Shown in pieces: positions 26,360-34,427 of a stretch of 64,000 nt of DNA. Made by a program: the position numbers and the translations under genes. Origin of the DNA: Kribbella kalugense (lineage in GTDB: Bacteria; Actinomycetota; Actinomycetes; Propionibacteriales; Kribbellaceae); assembly GCF_004365875.1 (NCBI RefSeq), contig NZ_SODF01000003.1, positions 543,763-607,762 of the forward strand, written 5' to 3'. The notes beneath the pieces are model-generated. The model was not told where the DNA came from and ran no database searches. It was given only the letters and a program-made list of their open reading frames with translations. The number at the start of each line of letters is the position of its first letter. The stretch's first letter is position 1.

Positions 26360-27210
26360 TTCACGCCGCCTGCCGTCAGCCCGGCGACAATGCGTCGCTG
26401 GAACAGCAGTACGGCGATCACCAACGGGATCGTGACCACCACACCGGCGGCCATCTGGCTGCCGAACGGTTGGTCGCGGCCCGTCGTACCGGTGAACTGC
26501 GAGATGATCACGTTCGCCGTCTGGATCGACTTCTTGTTGGTCATGCTCAGCGCGATCAGGAACTCGTTCCAGGCCGCGATGAAGGTGATGATCGCGGTCG
26601 TGAACACGCCAGGCGCGGCCAACGGGATGATGACCTTGCGGAACGCCTGGGCCGGAGTACACCCGTCCACCATGGCCGCCTGCTCGAGCTCCTGAGGCAT
26701 CTGCCGGAAGAACGAGGTCAGGTTCCACACCGCCAGCGGCAGTGCGAACGACAGGCTGGGCACGATCATCGCCTGGTAGGTGTTGATCCACTTGATGTCG
26801 ATGAACAGCTTCAGCAGCGGAATCACCAGCGAGATGCCCGGGAACATCGACGTGGTGATGATGATGGCCAGCACGACGTTCTTGAACTTGAAGTCGAGCC
26901 GGGCCAGCGTGTACGCGGCGACCATGCCGATGATCAGCGTCAGGATCGTCACGGTGCCGGCCACGATCAGGCTGTTCAGCAGGCCCCGGCCGAAACCGTT
27001 CGAGCCGGCGAAGACATCCTTGAAGTTCTGGATCGAGAACGGCGCCGGGATGATCTTGTTGGAGAACTGGTCGGACGGCCGGCGCAGCGCCGACACCACC
27101 ATCCAGTAGAACGGCGCGAGGCAGTAGATCACGATCACCGCGACGCCGGCCAGCGGCGCCCAGCGACGGATCGGACCGGCCTCGGCCGGCTGGGGAGCTA
27201 CGGCAGCCAT
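26356..27210 (-). CDS. Sugar ABC transporter permease, MalG/AglG-like
   Basis: A 284-residue inner-membrane permease with six TM helices and the coupling-helix EAA motif (QELEQAAMVDGCTPAQAFRKVIIPLAAPG). N-terminal IRRWAPLAGVAVIVIYCLAPFYWMVV and the C-terminal VTIPLVIAVLLFQRRIVAGLTAGGVK are typical of CUT1-family AglG/MalG proteins. Its ATG overlaps the stop of the upstream permease by one base (TAATG), with GGGAGG upstream. With its partner and the lipoprotein it forms an alpha-glucoside importer; no ATPase gene is here, so a shared MsiK-type ATPase encoded elsewhere is likely. The gene is followed by an Arg/Asp-repeat tract. Confidence 0.94.
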   Translation of the reverse strand: MAAVAPQPAEAGPIRRWAPLAGVAVIVIYCLAPFYWMVVSALRRPSDQFSNKIIPAPFSIQNFKDVFAGSNGFGRGLLNSLIVAGTVTILTLIIGMVAAYTLARLDFKFKNVVLAIIITTSMFPGISLVIPLLKLFIDIKWINTYQAMIVPSLSFALPLAVWNLTSFFRQMPQELEQAAMVDGCTPAQAFRKVIIPLAAPGVFTTAIITFIAAWNEFLIALSMTNKKSIQTANVIISQFTGTTGRDQPFGSQMAAGVVVTIPLVIAVLLFQRRIVAGLTAGGVK

Positions 27211-28277
27211 TACGCTCCACCTCCCATGGCAACGGCGCCGACCGACGTGTCGGCCGAGCCCTTGACCGCGTTCTTCTTCTTCCAGCGCTTGCCGCCGCCG
27301 CCACCGCCACCGGGCTTCTTGGCCCGGGCTTCACCGATCACGTCAGCTCCGAGAATCCTCACGAAGGCATAGGCGACCACGGCGACGTAGATGAACAGCA
27401 CCGTCGCATAAGCGGCCGCCGGCCCGTATCTGGTGTTGAACGCCTGGTCGTACGCGAGCATCGACAAGGTCTCGACCGAGTCCTTGTGCGGGCCGACCAG
27501 CACGAACGGCAGGTCGAAGATCCGCAGCGTGTCGAGGATCCGGAACAGCACTGCCACCAGCAGTGCCGGCTTCACCAGTGGCAGCGTGATCCGGGTGAAG
27601 GTCTTCCAGACGCTCGCGCCGTCGACCTTCGCCGCCTCGTAGACCTCGGCCGGGATGGTCTGTAGTCCTGCGAGGACCAGCAGGCCGATGAACGGTGCGG
27701 TCTTCCAGGTGTCGGCGATGATCACCGACAGCTTGGACTGCCAGCCCTCGGTGGACCACAGCACCTGCGCGCCGATGAGTTGGTTGGCGACGCCGTCGGC
27801 CTGGAAGATCCACTTCCACAGCAGCGCCGAGACGACGGTCGGGATCGCCCACGGGACCAGGATGCTGGCCCGGACGATACCGCGGCCCTTGAAGGCCTTG
27901 TGCATGATCAGCGCCATCGCGACGCCGAGCACGGTCTCCAGTACGACGCAGACCACGGTGAAGAACGTCGTGTTGTAGAACGCGTTCCAGAACCGGTGGC
28001 CGGTGTCGCCCTTGAAGATGTCCAGATAGTTGTCCAGCCCGACGAACGTCGAGCCCTTCACGATGAAGCCGTTCGCGTCGAGCTTGGTGCCACTCGTGAA
28101 CAGCGACTCACGCAACGCCGAGATGATCGGGAACAGTACGACGAGCCCGAGCACCAGCAGCGTGGGAGAGAGCAGCAGCGCGGCCAGCCGGCCGGTGCCC
28201 TCGTTGAACCGTTGCGGTCGCTTCGATTGCTTCGGTTCCTTGGCCGGCCGTTCTGCGACCGGCGCGGTTACAGTCAC
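27210..28277 (-). CDS. Sugar ABC transporter permease, MalF/AglF-like
   Basis: A 355-residue permease with a hydrophilic N-terminus, first TM near residue 33 (LAALLLSPTLLVLGLVVLFPII), and the EAA motif EVYEAAKVDGASVWKTFTRITLP. The C-terminal tail is unusual: a run of Gly (GGGGGGG), then basic KRWKKKN and a short polar end, probably cytoplasmic. The GTG at 28277 has AAGGAGG five bases upstream; the longer frame is rejected. It lies 94 bases downstream of the binding-protein gene and overlaps the next permease by one base, forming a CUT1 importer operon. Confidence 0.93.
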   Translation of the reverse strand: MTVTAPVAERPAKEPKQSKRPQRFNEGTGRLAALLLSPTLLVLGLVVLFPIISALRESLFTSGTKLDANGFIVKGSTFVGLDNYLDIFKGDTGHRFWNAFYNTTFFTVVCVVLETVLGVAMALIMHKAFKGRGIVRASILVPWAIPTVVSALLWKWIFQADGVANQLIGAQVLWSTEGWQSKLSVIIADTWKTAPFIGLLVLAGLQTIPAEVYEAAKVDGASVWKTFTRITLPLVKPALLVAVLFRILDTLRIFDLPFVLVGPHKDSVETLSMLAYDQAFNTRYGPAAAYATVLFIYVAVVAYAFVRILGADVIGEARAKKPGGGGGGGKRWKKKNAVKGSADTSVGAVAMGGGA

Positions 28278-28371
28278 CTGCGCCTCCTTAGTGCTTCCCG
28301 GGCGAACCCGGGCAGGGACTGGCCGGGGCCGGCACGCGGTCACTCACCGCGCACCGGCCCAGGCGCATCGG

Positions 28372-29691
28372 TCAGGGCGTGATGAGCGATTGCAGCTTGG
28401 TCTGCAGCGCCGTGAGCGTCGCCTTGGGGTCGGACCCCTTACTGAGGGCGTCGTACGCCGCCTGCTGGATCGCTGCCGTCACGTCGCCGTACTTGACCAC
28501 TCGCGGCCGCGGCTGGGCGGTCGCGATGGAGGCCTTCAGCTGGGGCAGGTACGGGAACTGCTTGATCAGCGTCGGGTCGTCGTACAGCGAGGCCCAGGTC
28601 GGCGCCAGCGACGTCTTGGACAGGTTGTCCTTCTGCTGGGCTTCGCTGGCCATGAAGTTGATGAAGTCCAGTGCGGTCGCCTTGTTCTTGGCGAACGAGC
28701 TGATCGTGTAGTCGTGACCACCCAGCGACGAGACGCCCGGGCCGTCCTTGCCCGGCAGCGGCGCGACCGCGAACTTGCCGGCGATCTTCGACGAACCGTC
28801 GGTCTTGTTCGCCAGCGAGTAGACGTAGGGCCAGTTGCGCAGGAACAGCAGCTTGCCGTCCTGGAAAGCGCGCCGGCTCTCCTCTTCCTTGTAGGTGATC
28901 GCGGCCTTCGGGATCGCACCGGTCTTGAAGCCGTTCTGCAGCTCCTGCAGACCCGCCAGCGCCTGCGGGGTGTCGACGTCCGGCTTGCCGTCCTTGTCGA
29001 CGATCGAGCCGCCCGCGGAGTTGACCGCCTCGGAGAAGTTGACCGTCAGGCCCTCGTACTTCTCGAACTGACCCGCGTAGCAGTTCATGCCCTTGCCGCC
29101 CGGGGTTGCGGCGACCTTCTGGCAGTCGGCCAGCAGCTCGTCCCAGGTCTTCGGCGCGTCGGTGATGCCGGCCGCCGTCAGCAGGTCCTTGCGGTAGTAG
29201 AGCAGACCACCGTCGGAGGTGATCGGCACGCCGTACAGCTTGTCGCGGTACTTGGCGGTCTCCACCGTCGCCGGGACCAGCTTGCCCAGGTCGGGCACCT
29301 TGTCCTCGGGGATCGGGGTGATCCACTGGTTCGCCGCGAACTCCGACGTCCAGACGACGTCCGTCACCAGCACGCTGTACGCGTCGGACTGGTTCTGCGC
29401 GTTCTGCACCATCTGCTGCCGCTGCGCATCCGCGTCGTCGGGGAGCTCCTTCAGCTCCACCTTCTCGTTCGGGTGCTTGGCGTTCCAGGCGTTGAGCTGG
29501 TTCTGAAGGTTTCCGGACGTGTCCTTGCCACTGGCAAGTGTGATCGGCCCCCGACCCTCGAGCGCGCCGGCCGTGCTGCCGCCGCTGCTGCTTCCGTCAT
29601 CGCCACTACCACACGCGGTGGCCAGCAGCGCGAGGCTGCCTGCCACGGCCACAAAGGCCGTCCTGCGTGCGTGTGATCGTTCAAACCTCAT
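28372..29691 (-). CDS. Sugar ABC transporter substrate-binding lipoprotein, AglE-like
   Basis: A 439-residue lipoprotein of the CUT1 extracellular binding family. The signal peptide ends in lipobox LATAC (Cys27), followed by a Ser/Gly/Asp linker. Internal features such as NAQNQSDAYSVLVTDVVWTSEFA, YGVPITSDGGLLYYRKDLL and LGGHDYTISSFAKNK match maltose/alpha-glucoside binding proteins (Streptomyces AglE-like). It is the first gene of the three-gene importer operon and is followed after a gap by the permeases. Upstream is a 341-bp region with a palindrome that may hold the operator. Substrate assignment rests on the neighbouring alpha-glucosidase. Confidence 0.92.
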   Translation of the reverse strand: MRFERSHARRTAFVAVAGSLALLATACGSGDDGSSSGGSTAGALEGRGPITLASGKDTSGNLQNQLNAWNAKHPNEKVELKELPDDADAQRQQMVQNAQNQSDAYSVLVTDVVWTSEFAANQWITPIPEDKVPDLGKLVPATVETAKYRDKLYGVPITSDGGLLYYRKDLLTAAGITDAPKTWDELLADCQKVAATPGGKGMNCYAGQFEKYEGLTVNFSEAVNSAGGSIVDKDGKPDVDTPQALAGLQELQNGFKTGAIPKAAITYKEEESRRAFQDGKLLFLRNWPYVYSLANKTDGSSKIAGKFAVAPLPGKDGPGVSSLGGHDYTISSFAKNKATALDFINFMASEAQQKDNLSKTSLAPTWASLYDDPTLIKQFPYLPQLKASIATAQPRPRVVKYGDVTAAIQQAAYDALSKGSDPKATLTALQTKLQSLITP

Positions 29692-29913
29692 CGTTTACCT
29701 GCCCTCTCCCGATGGGACGTCGCTTGGTCCGGCATCGGCCGATCGCAGACCCCCACCAGACCGCGATCCGCCATGTCCGGACAGTAACCGAGAACAGGGC
29801 CGATGTGTTCTGAGCCACACACAGTCCCACTCGACGGTCTCTGAAACGGACAGCCGCATGGCTGTATGCGACCGCGTTTGGGAAGCCCGCACAACCAGGC
29901 ATTTCCTAACGAT

Positions 29914-29926
29914 TCGGTATTACCGA
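29914..29926. promoter_or_regulatory. Putative operator of the importer operon
   Basis: TCGGTA-T-TACCGA is a perfect palindrome with one central base, flanked by a direct repeat of CGATT. It lies just upstream of a possible leftward -10 element (TAGGAA), a usual place for a LacI-type sugar repressor. No LacI gene is in the window. Confidence 0.45.
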
Positions 29927-29962
29927 TTAGTAACCTGGCTGAACGGGGCAGGAGTGTTCAGA

Positions 29963-29980
29963 ACGACTCCGGGCAGTCGT
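29963..29980 (-). terminator. Small hairpin after the B12-binding gene
   Basis: ACGACT and AGTCGT flank the six-base CCGGGC. It lies 53 bases beyond the stop of the leftward gene at 30033 and could end its transcription; there is no T-run, so support is weak. Confidence 0.3.
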
Positions 29981-30032
29981 CATTACGCTCCGGAGCGGAT
30001 CCGGGACTCCGGAAGTTCTCGGCTCGAGTGGT

Positions 30033-30443
30033 CTAGGCCGACGCGTCGCCGACGTTGGCGCGGACCCACTCGACGATCTCGGTGGTGGTCGCGCCGGGGG
30101 TGAAGATCTTGTGTACGCCGAGCTCGGCCAGCGGCTTCAGGTCCGCGTCCGGGATGATCCCGCCGCCGAACACCACGATGTCCTCGGCGTCCCGCTCGGC
30201 AAGCAGCTCACGGACGCGCTTGAACAGCGTCATGTGCGCGCCGGACAGCACCGACAGGCCGACCGCGTCCGCGTCCTCCGCGATCGCCGTCTCGACGATC
30301 TGCTCCGGGGTCTGGTGCAGTCCGGTGTAGATGACCTCCATGCCGGCGTCCCGCAGTGCACGGGCGACGACCTTGGCGCCGCGGTCGTGACCGTCCAGAC
30401 CGGGCTTGGCGACGACGACGCGCAACGGACTCGAAGCAGGCAT
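30033..30443 (-). CDS. Stand-alone cobalamin (B12)-binding domain protein
   Basis: A 136-residue protein consisting only of the methylmalonyl-CoA mutase C-terminal B12-binding domain. The DxHxxG motif is intact (KPGLDGHDRGAKV; His19 would be the lower cobalt ligand), with VGLSVLSGAH and the base-binding VVFGGGIIPDADL and IFTPGATTTEIVEWV. Such small subunits pair with a separate mutase large subunit (for example ethylmalonyl-, isobutyryl- or hydroxyisobutyryl-CoA mutase) or act in regulation. No mutase gene lies in the window, so the partner must be elsewhere. It is divergent from a lipase gene. Confidence 0.92.
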   Translation of the reverse strand: MPASSPLRVVVAKPGLDGHDRGAKVVARALRDAGMEVIYTGLHQTPEQIVETAIAEDADAVGLSVLSGAHMTLFKRVRELLAERDAEDIVVFGGGIIPDADLKPLAELGVHKIFTPGATTTEIVEWVRANVGDASA

Positions 30444-30537
30444 GTGGGCAGGCTAACCGGTACGAACCTCACGGATAAGACACGGCGCAGTGTGTTCCCC
30501 CACACGCGGAGCGGGAACCGGTTACCTTTGCTGGATT

Positions 30538-30543
30538 TATAGT
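30538..30543 (+). promoter_or_regulatory. Putative -10 element of the lipase gene
   Basis: TATAGT matches the TATAAT consensus at five of six positions, 48 bases before the ATG at 30591. No clear -35 is seen at 16-18 bases. Nearby TAACCGGT (30454-30461) and its complement ACCGGTTA (30517-30524) form a widely spaced inverted repeat that could bind a regulator. Confidence 0.35.
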
Positions 30544-30590
30544 GGAGGGGATCGGACCAATCGGGGGGTCTGGTTTCGTAGGAGGCGCCC

Positions 30591-31457
30591 ATGGGTTCCT
30601 GGCAGGACGACCTCCGCGGCGCGCTGGACGGACTCGCGTACGGCGCCCGCTCTGCTTTGTCGCCCAGCGTGCTCCACGGCGCGGCTGTCGAGCTCGGCTG
30701 GCTGACCACCCACCTGGCCATGTACCCACTCGGTCTGGTCGGTGGATCCAGCTCCCGCGCACTCCCGTCCCGGCTGAGCCTGGCCGGCCTCAGCCCGGCG
30801 CAGCGCGGTCTGCTGGTCAACGACGTCCGCGCCGCCGGTACGCCGATCCTGCTGGCCCACGGGATCATCGACAACCACACCGTCTTCACGCTGATGCGTC
30901 GGCACCTGGTCCGACGGGGGTTCAGCAGCATCCACACGTTCTCGTACTCGCCACTGACGCTGGATGTCCGCAGTACTGCGGAACGGATGGGCCGGGAGAT
31001 CGAGGCGATCTGCGAGGCGTCCGGGTCGGACCAGATCCATGTGATCGGGCACAGCCTGGGCGGATTGATTGCGCGGTACTACGTCCAGCGGCTCGGAGGC
31101 GACCAGCGGGTCCACACCTGCGTCACGCTCGGGACGCCGCACCAGGGCACGGTCGCGGCCAAGCTGCTGCCGTGGCCGCTGGTGAAGCAGGTCCGGCCGG
31201 AGAGCGACCTGATGGCGGAGCTCGCCGAACCCGCTCCGGATTGCAAGACCAGGTTCGTCGCGTTCTACAGCGACGTCGACCAGCTGATCGTGCCGCAGCG
31301 GCGCGCCCGGATCCGGCACCCCGATCTGCTGGCGAGCAACGTCCGCGTGCACGGGGTCGGCCATCTGTCACTGCCGTTCCACGGCGAGGTCGTCCACCGG
31401 ATCACCGGGATGCTGGCGCATTTGGACGAGGCCGACACGCCCGGACAAACTGCCTGA
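30591..31457 (+). CDS. Alpha/beta-hydrolase lipase/esterase
   Basis: A 288-residue hydrolase. The oxyanion segment PILLAHGIIDN and nucleophile Ser155 in VIGHSLGGLIARYY, with the TCVTLGTPHQGT strand, identify an LipA/PGAP1-like lipase; the acid is probably in FYSDVDQLI and the His in HGVGHLSLPFH. No cleavable signal peptide is present, though a hydrophobic stretch occurs around residues 40-52. AGGAGG lies six bases before the ATG at 30591. It probably hydrolyses lipid esters at the membrane; natural substrate is unknown. Confidence 0.88.
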   Translation: MGSWQDDLRGALDGLAYGARSALSPSVLHGAAVELGWLTTHLAMYPLGLVGGSSSRALPSRLSLAGLSPAQRGLLVNDVRAAGTPILLAHGIIDNHTVFTLMRRHLVRRGFSSIHTFSYSPLTLDVRSTAERMGREIEAICEASGSDQIHVIGHSLGGLIARYYVQRLGGDQRVHTCVTLGTPHQGTVAAKLLPWPLVKQVRPESDLMAELAEPAPDCKTRFVAFYSDVDQLIVPQRRARIRHPDLLASNVRVHGVGHLSLPFHGEVVHRITGMLAHLDEADTPGQTA

Positions 31458-31550
31458 CCGCGCAGCCTTTCGCGCGCTCACGGCCGATGCACGTGCAGCC
31501 GCTCATGCAAAGGTTTCGTGAAGGAGACCCGGAAAACACCGGGACAGGGT

Positions 31551-31579
31551 TTGTAGCCTCGTGACTGATCCGTTATCGT
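31551..31579 (+). promoter_or_regulatory. Putative promoter of the M23 peptidase gene
   Basis: TTGTAG and TATCGT are exactly 17 bases apart; transcription would start near 31586, giving an approximately 89-base leader whose first 32 bases form a hairpin. Hexamers match only partly. Confidence 0.4.
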
Positions 31580-31586
31580 GCGTCAG

Positions 31587-31618
31587 GTCCCCAGCGGGAA
31601 TAAACCCCCGCCGAGGAC
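31587..31618 (+). promoter_or_regulatory. 5' leader hairpin of the M23 peptidase mRNA
   Basis: GTCC and GGAC form a lower stem and GCGGG and CCCGC an upper stem, separated by a symmetrical three-by-three internal loop, with an eight-base A-rich loop. It would lie at the very 5' end of the transcript. I looked for c-di-AMP (ydaO) riboswitch conserved segments, often found ahead of cell wall hydrolases in actinobacteria, and did not find them. Confidence 0.45.
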
Positions 31619-31674
31619 GGACAGTGCTTCAGGCCCCACCCCTAGCCCCTCCCCTGTGACCGAAAGGCCACGTT

Positions 31675-32574
31675 GTGTCCCAGCACCGTGCCGCGGGAGA
31701 CCGCGTCACGCCCGGCAACGCTGCGCGCAAATCCGGCGCAGGACGTCACAGTGCCAAGCATCGCGTCGCCAGGCGTAACACCCCCAGCAGTAGCCAGATC
31801 GTCGGACTGACCGCCGCGCTCGCCGCGGCCGCCGGAGCTGTCGGCTTCAGCCACAGCTCACTGGCGTCACCGACCCAGGCCAACTCCGCGGTGAACCTTG
31901 CCGCGCTGAGCCTGGACAGCGGTCAGCAGCTGTCCGGCATCACCACGGCACGCATCCAGGCGCGTCAGCTCGCCACCCGTGACTCCTCCCGGGTCCAGCT
32001 GGCCGACACCACCAAGAAGCAGTCCGCCGCCGCCCAGCTGGCCAAGGCCCGGGCCGCGAAGCTCACCGCCTCGCAGGCACTCACCACCAAGCGCGCGAAC
32101 GCGCTGGCGGCCGCGAAGGCCAAGGTCGCCGCGGCCGAGAAGGCGGCCCGCGAGTCGGCCTCCCGCTGCCAGATCATGGTCACCGGCTACCACATCACCG
32201 CGACCTTCGGTCAGGGCGGCAGCCGCTGGGCCCACAACCACACCGGCCTCGACTTCGCCGCCCCGATCGGCACCCGGATCGGCGCCGTGATGAAGGGCGT
32301 GGTGATCTTCGCCGACTGGGCCGGCCCGTACGGCCGTCAGGTCCAGGTCCGGCACGAGGACGGCACCGTCACCTGGTACAACCACATGTCGAAGTTCAGC
32401 GTGTCGGTCGGCGAGACCGTGTACGCCGGTGACCAGGTCGGCGCGGTCGGGATGACCGGCAACACCACCGGCCCGCACCTGCACTTCGAGGTCCACCCGG
32501 ACGGCGGCGAAGCGGTCGACCCGGACCCGTGGCTGCGCAACCATTGCGGTCTGAACCCGTACACCGCCGGCTGA
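31675..32574 (+). CDS. M23 family metallopeptidase (LytM-type)
   Basis: A 299-residue envelope protein. A basic N-terminus (residues 1-40) precedes a hydrophobic segment (VGLTAALAAAAGAVGF) that could be a signal or anchor; residues about 95-160 are Ala/Lys/Arg-rich and likely a coiled coil; the C-terminal LytM domain has zinc ligands His and Asp in NHTGLDFAAP and the HxH of LHFEVHPDG. It is either a peptidoglycan endopeptidase or an activator of one. The GTG at 31675 has AAAGG eight bases upstream. Position relative to pcrA and sucCD recalls Rv0950c. Confidence 0.92.
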   Translation: MSQHRAAGDRVTPGNAARKSGAGRHSAKHRVARRNTPSSSQIVGLTAALAAAAGAVGFSHSSLASPTQANSAVNLAALSLDSGQQLSGITTARIQARQLATRDSSRVQLADTTKKQSAAAQLAKARAAKLTASQALTTKRANALAAAKAKVAAAEKAARESASRCQIMVTGYHITATFGQGGSRWAHNHTGLDFAAPIGTRIGAVMKGVVIFADWAGPYGRQVQVRHEDGTVTWYNHMSKFSVSVGETVYAGDQVGAVGMTGNTTGPHLHFEVHPDGGEAVDPDPWLRNHCGLNPYTAG

Positions 32575-32619
32575 TAATCCCCGGGCACCAGCCCCTGCTT
32601 CGCCGATAGGCTGCCGCGC

Positions 32620-33132
32620 ATGCGTCCGGCAGCTGGTGAGGTCCTGCATTTCTCCGAAGATCCGACGATCACGACATTCCGGCCACAGGTCGCGAAGCCG
32701 GGCGATGAGCCGTACGTGTGGGCGGTCGGCTACGACCGCGCACCCGACTACTGGTTCCCGAGGCAGTGCCCCCGCGCGATGGCGTGGGTGGGCCACTCGA
32801 CCACTCCCGAGGACCGCGACCGGATCATCGGCGCCGGCTCCGGCGCCCGCGTGCACGCCGTCGAGTACGGCTGGCTGGACGCGATCCGCTCGGTCGAGCT
32901 GTACGCCTACCGCCTCCCGGCCGACGACTTCGTCGTACTCGACGCTGCGTTCGTCGCCACCACCGAAGTGCAGCCGCTCGGCCCGCCGGAACGCGTCGGC
33001 GACCTGTTCGCGCTGCACGACGAGGCCGGCATCCAGCTCCGCGTCCTGAACCGGCTGCACGACTTCTGGGCCGCGGCCGTCGCGTCCACCCTCGAGTGGA
33101 GCGGTATCAGGCTCCGCAACGCCAAATCATGA
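32620..33132 (+). CDS. DUF6886 family protein
   Basis: A 170-residue soluble protein with the segment LHFSEDPTITTFRPQ, then YVWAVGYDRAPDYWFPRQCPRAM and an acidic C-terminal part (RLHDFWAAAVASTLEWSGIRLRN). This resembles DUF6886, for which I know no function; the HFSEDP motif and aromatic residues recall nucleotide-handling folds, but that is speculation. Its last four bases (ATGA) overlap the start of the LanC-like gene, so the two are translationally coupled and probably functionally linked. Confidence 0.78.
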   Translation: MRPAAGEVLHFSEDPTITTFRPQVAKPGDEPYVWAVGYDRAPDYWFPRQCPRAMAWVGHSTTPEDRDRIIGAGSGARVHAVEYGWLDAIRSVELYAYRLPADDFVVLDAAFVATTEVQPLGPPERVGDLFALHDEAGIQLRVLNRLHDFWAAAVASTLEWSGIRLRNAKS

Positions 33133-34427
33133 GGTACGCCGAGGTTGCCGAAGCAGCCTGGTCCTGGGCGCTCGACCAGGTCCGCTGGGACGACGACGGC
33201 CCGTGGATCCCCGAGTTCGTTGGCGAAACCGAACCGAACGACTACCGCGACAGCATGCACAACGGCATCGGCGGACTCGCACACTTCCTCGCTGAGCTGC
33301 GCCTGACCCGCCCGTGGACTGCTGCCGAACACTCCCTCGCCACGGCGATCGCCGATCGGATGCGCGCCACGATCCCGACGACCACGACAACCACCTTCTT
33401 CAACGGACTGACGAGCTCGCTCGGAGTCCTCACTGCGCTCGACGAGAAGGGCACGAGCTCGGTGCTCGACCGGCTGCGGGAGCTGGAGACCGCGGACGGC
33501 TGGCCGGAGACCTTCCTCGACACGCCGTCGTACACGGACAGGGCGGTTGCGCACGGCAACGACGTCACTCTCGGGACCGGGGCGATCCTGCTCGCCGCCC
33601 TGTGGGCGATCCGTCATGGTGAGGATGCGTCGACGCTGGCCAACCACGCTGTGGACCTCCTGCTCAGTGAGCAGGAGGAGCTGCCGACCGGGGTGAACTG
33701 GGACTTCGTGCCCCGCCGGTTCTGCATCGGCGAGCCGGCCGAGATGCCGAACTTCTCCCACGGACTGGCCGGGATCGCGGCGGTACTGGCGCTGGCCGGC
33801 GTCGAGTTGGGGCGACCCGAGCTCGTGGACGTCGCGCGGCGTGGGGCCGAGCATCTGGTCACGCTCGGGATCACCGACGACAAGGGCTTCCGGGTGCCGC
33901 GGATCATTCCGTGGGCCGAGCGGCACGGCGACGAATTCACCTTCAACTGGTGCCACGGCGGTGCCGGTACGGCGCTGGTCTTCAGTGCGCTCGAGTACGC
34001 CGACGTACAACAGGTGGCGGGTGAATCGCCGGAGACTTGGCGTCGGCGTTGTCTCGACAGCGTCCGGTACTCCGGCATCCCTGAACGGCTCCACCCCGGC
34101 TTCTGGGACAACGACGGCCGCTGCTGCGGTACGGCCGGTGTCGGCGACGCGTTCCTCGACGCTTGGCAGCGTGACGGCGAGAAGCAGGACCTGGAGTTCG
34201 CTGTACGGATGGGCGACTCGCTGCTCGAACACGCTTACCACGAAGGCGATCACGCGTTCTGGCGGTTCATCGAGCACCGCAACGAGGACCCGCTCCTGCC
34301 GCCCGGCGTCGGCTGGATGCAGGGCGCCGCCGGAATCGCGGCGTACCTGCTCCGACTCCAGCGGGCCGTCGACGGCGATCAGCGCGTTGTGGAGCGGATG
34401 GAGAACTGGTGGGCGGTCAGACGGTGA
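33129..34427 (+). CDS. Lanthionine synthetase C-like (LanC) cyclase homologue
   Basis: A 432-residue protein with the alpha/alpha-barrel repeats of LanC: MHNGIGGLAHFLAELR, NGLTSSLGVLTAL, GTGAILLAAL, FSHGLAGIAAVLALAG, NWCHGGAGTALVFSAL, RCCGTAGVGDAFLD and GWMQGAAGIAAYLLRL. Zinc ligands are Cys275 (WCHG) and Cys332 plus Cys333 in a CCG motif where many LanC proteins have Cys-His-Gly. The ATG at 33129 overlaps the DUF6886 stop; a longer upstream frame covers that gene and is rejected. No dehydratase, kinase domain or precursor peptide is adjacent, so it may be a housekeeping LanCL-like protein or act on precursors made elsewhere. The gene ends 11 bases inside the convergent oxidoreductase. Confidence 0.9.
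   Translation: MRYAEVAEAAWSWALDQVRWDDDGPWIPEFVGETEPNDYRDSMHNGIGGLAHFLAELRLTRPWTAAEHSLATAIADRMRATIPTTTTTTFFNGLTSSLGVLTALDEKGTSSVLDRLRELETADGWPETFLDTPSYTDRAVAHGNDVTLGTGAILLAALWAIRHGEDASTLANHAVDLLLSEQEELPTGVNWDFVPRRFCIGEPAEMPNFSHGLAGIAAVLALAGVELGRPELVDVARRGAEHLVTLGITDDKGFRVPRIIPWAERHGDEFTFNWCHGGAGTALVFSALEYADVQQVAGESPETWRRRCLDSVRYSGIPERLHPGFWDNDGRCCGTAGVGDAFLDAWQRDGEKQDLEFAVRMGDSLLEHAYHEGDHAFWRFIEHRNEDPLLPPGVGWMQGAAGIAAYLLRLQRAVDGDQRVVERMENWWAVRR

Larger units (their letters stand above)
29692..30032. other. 341-bp intergenic region upstream of the importer operon
   Basis: No convincing gene is seen; short open frames on both strands lack ribosome-binding sites and family features. The left two thirds would be the leader and promoter of the leftward importer operon; it holds a palindrome at 29914-29926 and, leftward, TAGGAA as a possible -10 element near 29904. 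The right third holds a small hairpin at 29963-29980 just beyond the B12-binding gene stop, plus CTCCGGAG motifs. It is visibly more AT-rich than the flanking genes around 29890-29940. Confidence 0.6.

Noticed and set aside
25495..27372. Long rightward frame across the alpha-glucosidase end and the permease gene
   Set aside because: It reads a strong terminator and has no domain similarity; both real genes on this stretch are well supported in other frames.
31458..31674. c-di-AMP (ydaO) riboswitch ahead of the M23 peptidase gene
   Set aside because: The conserved riboswitch segments (for example the GGGGAACC-like and CCGTCAGCTAACC-like parts) were not found; only a simple hairpin is seen.
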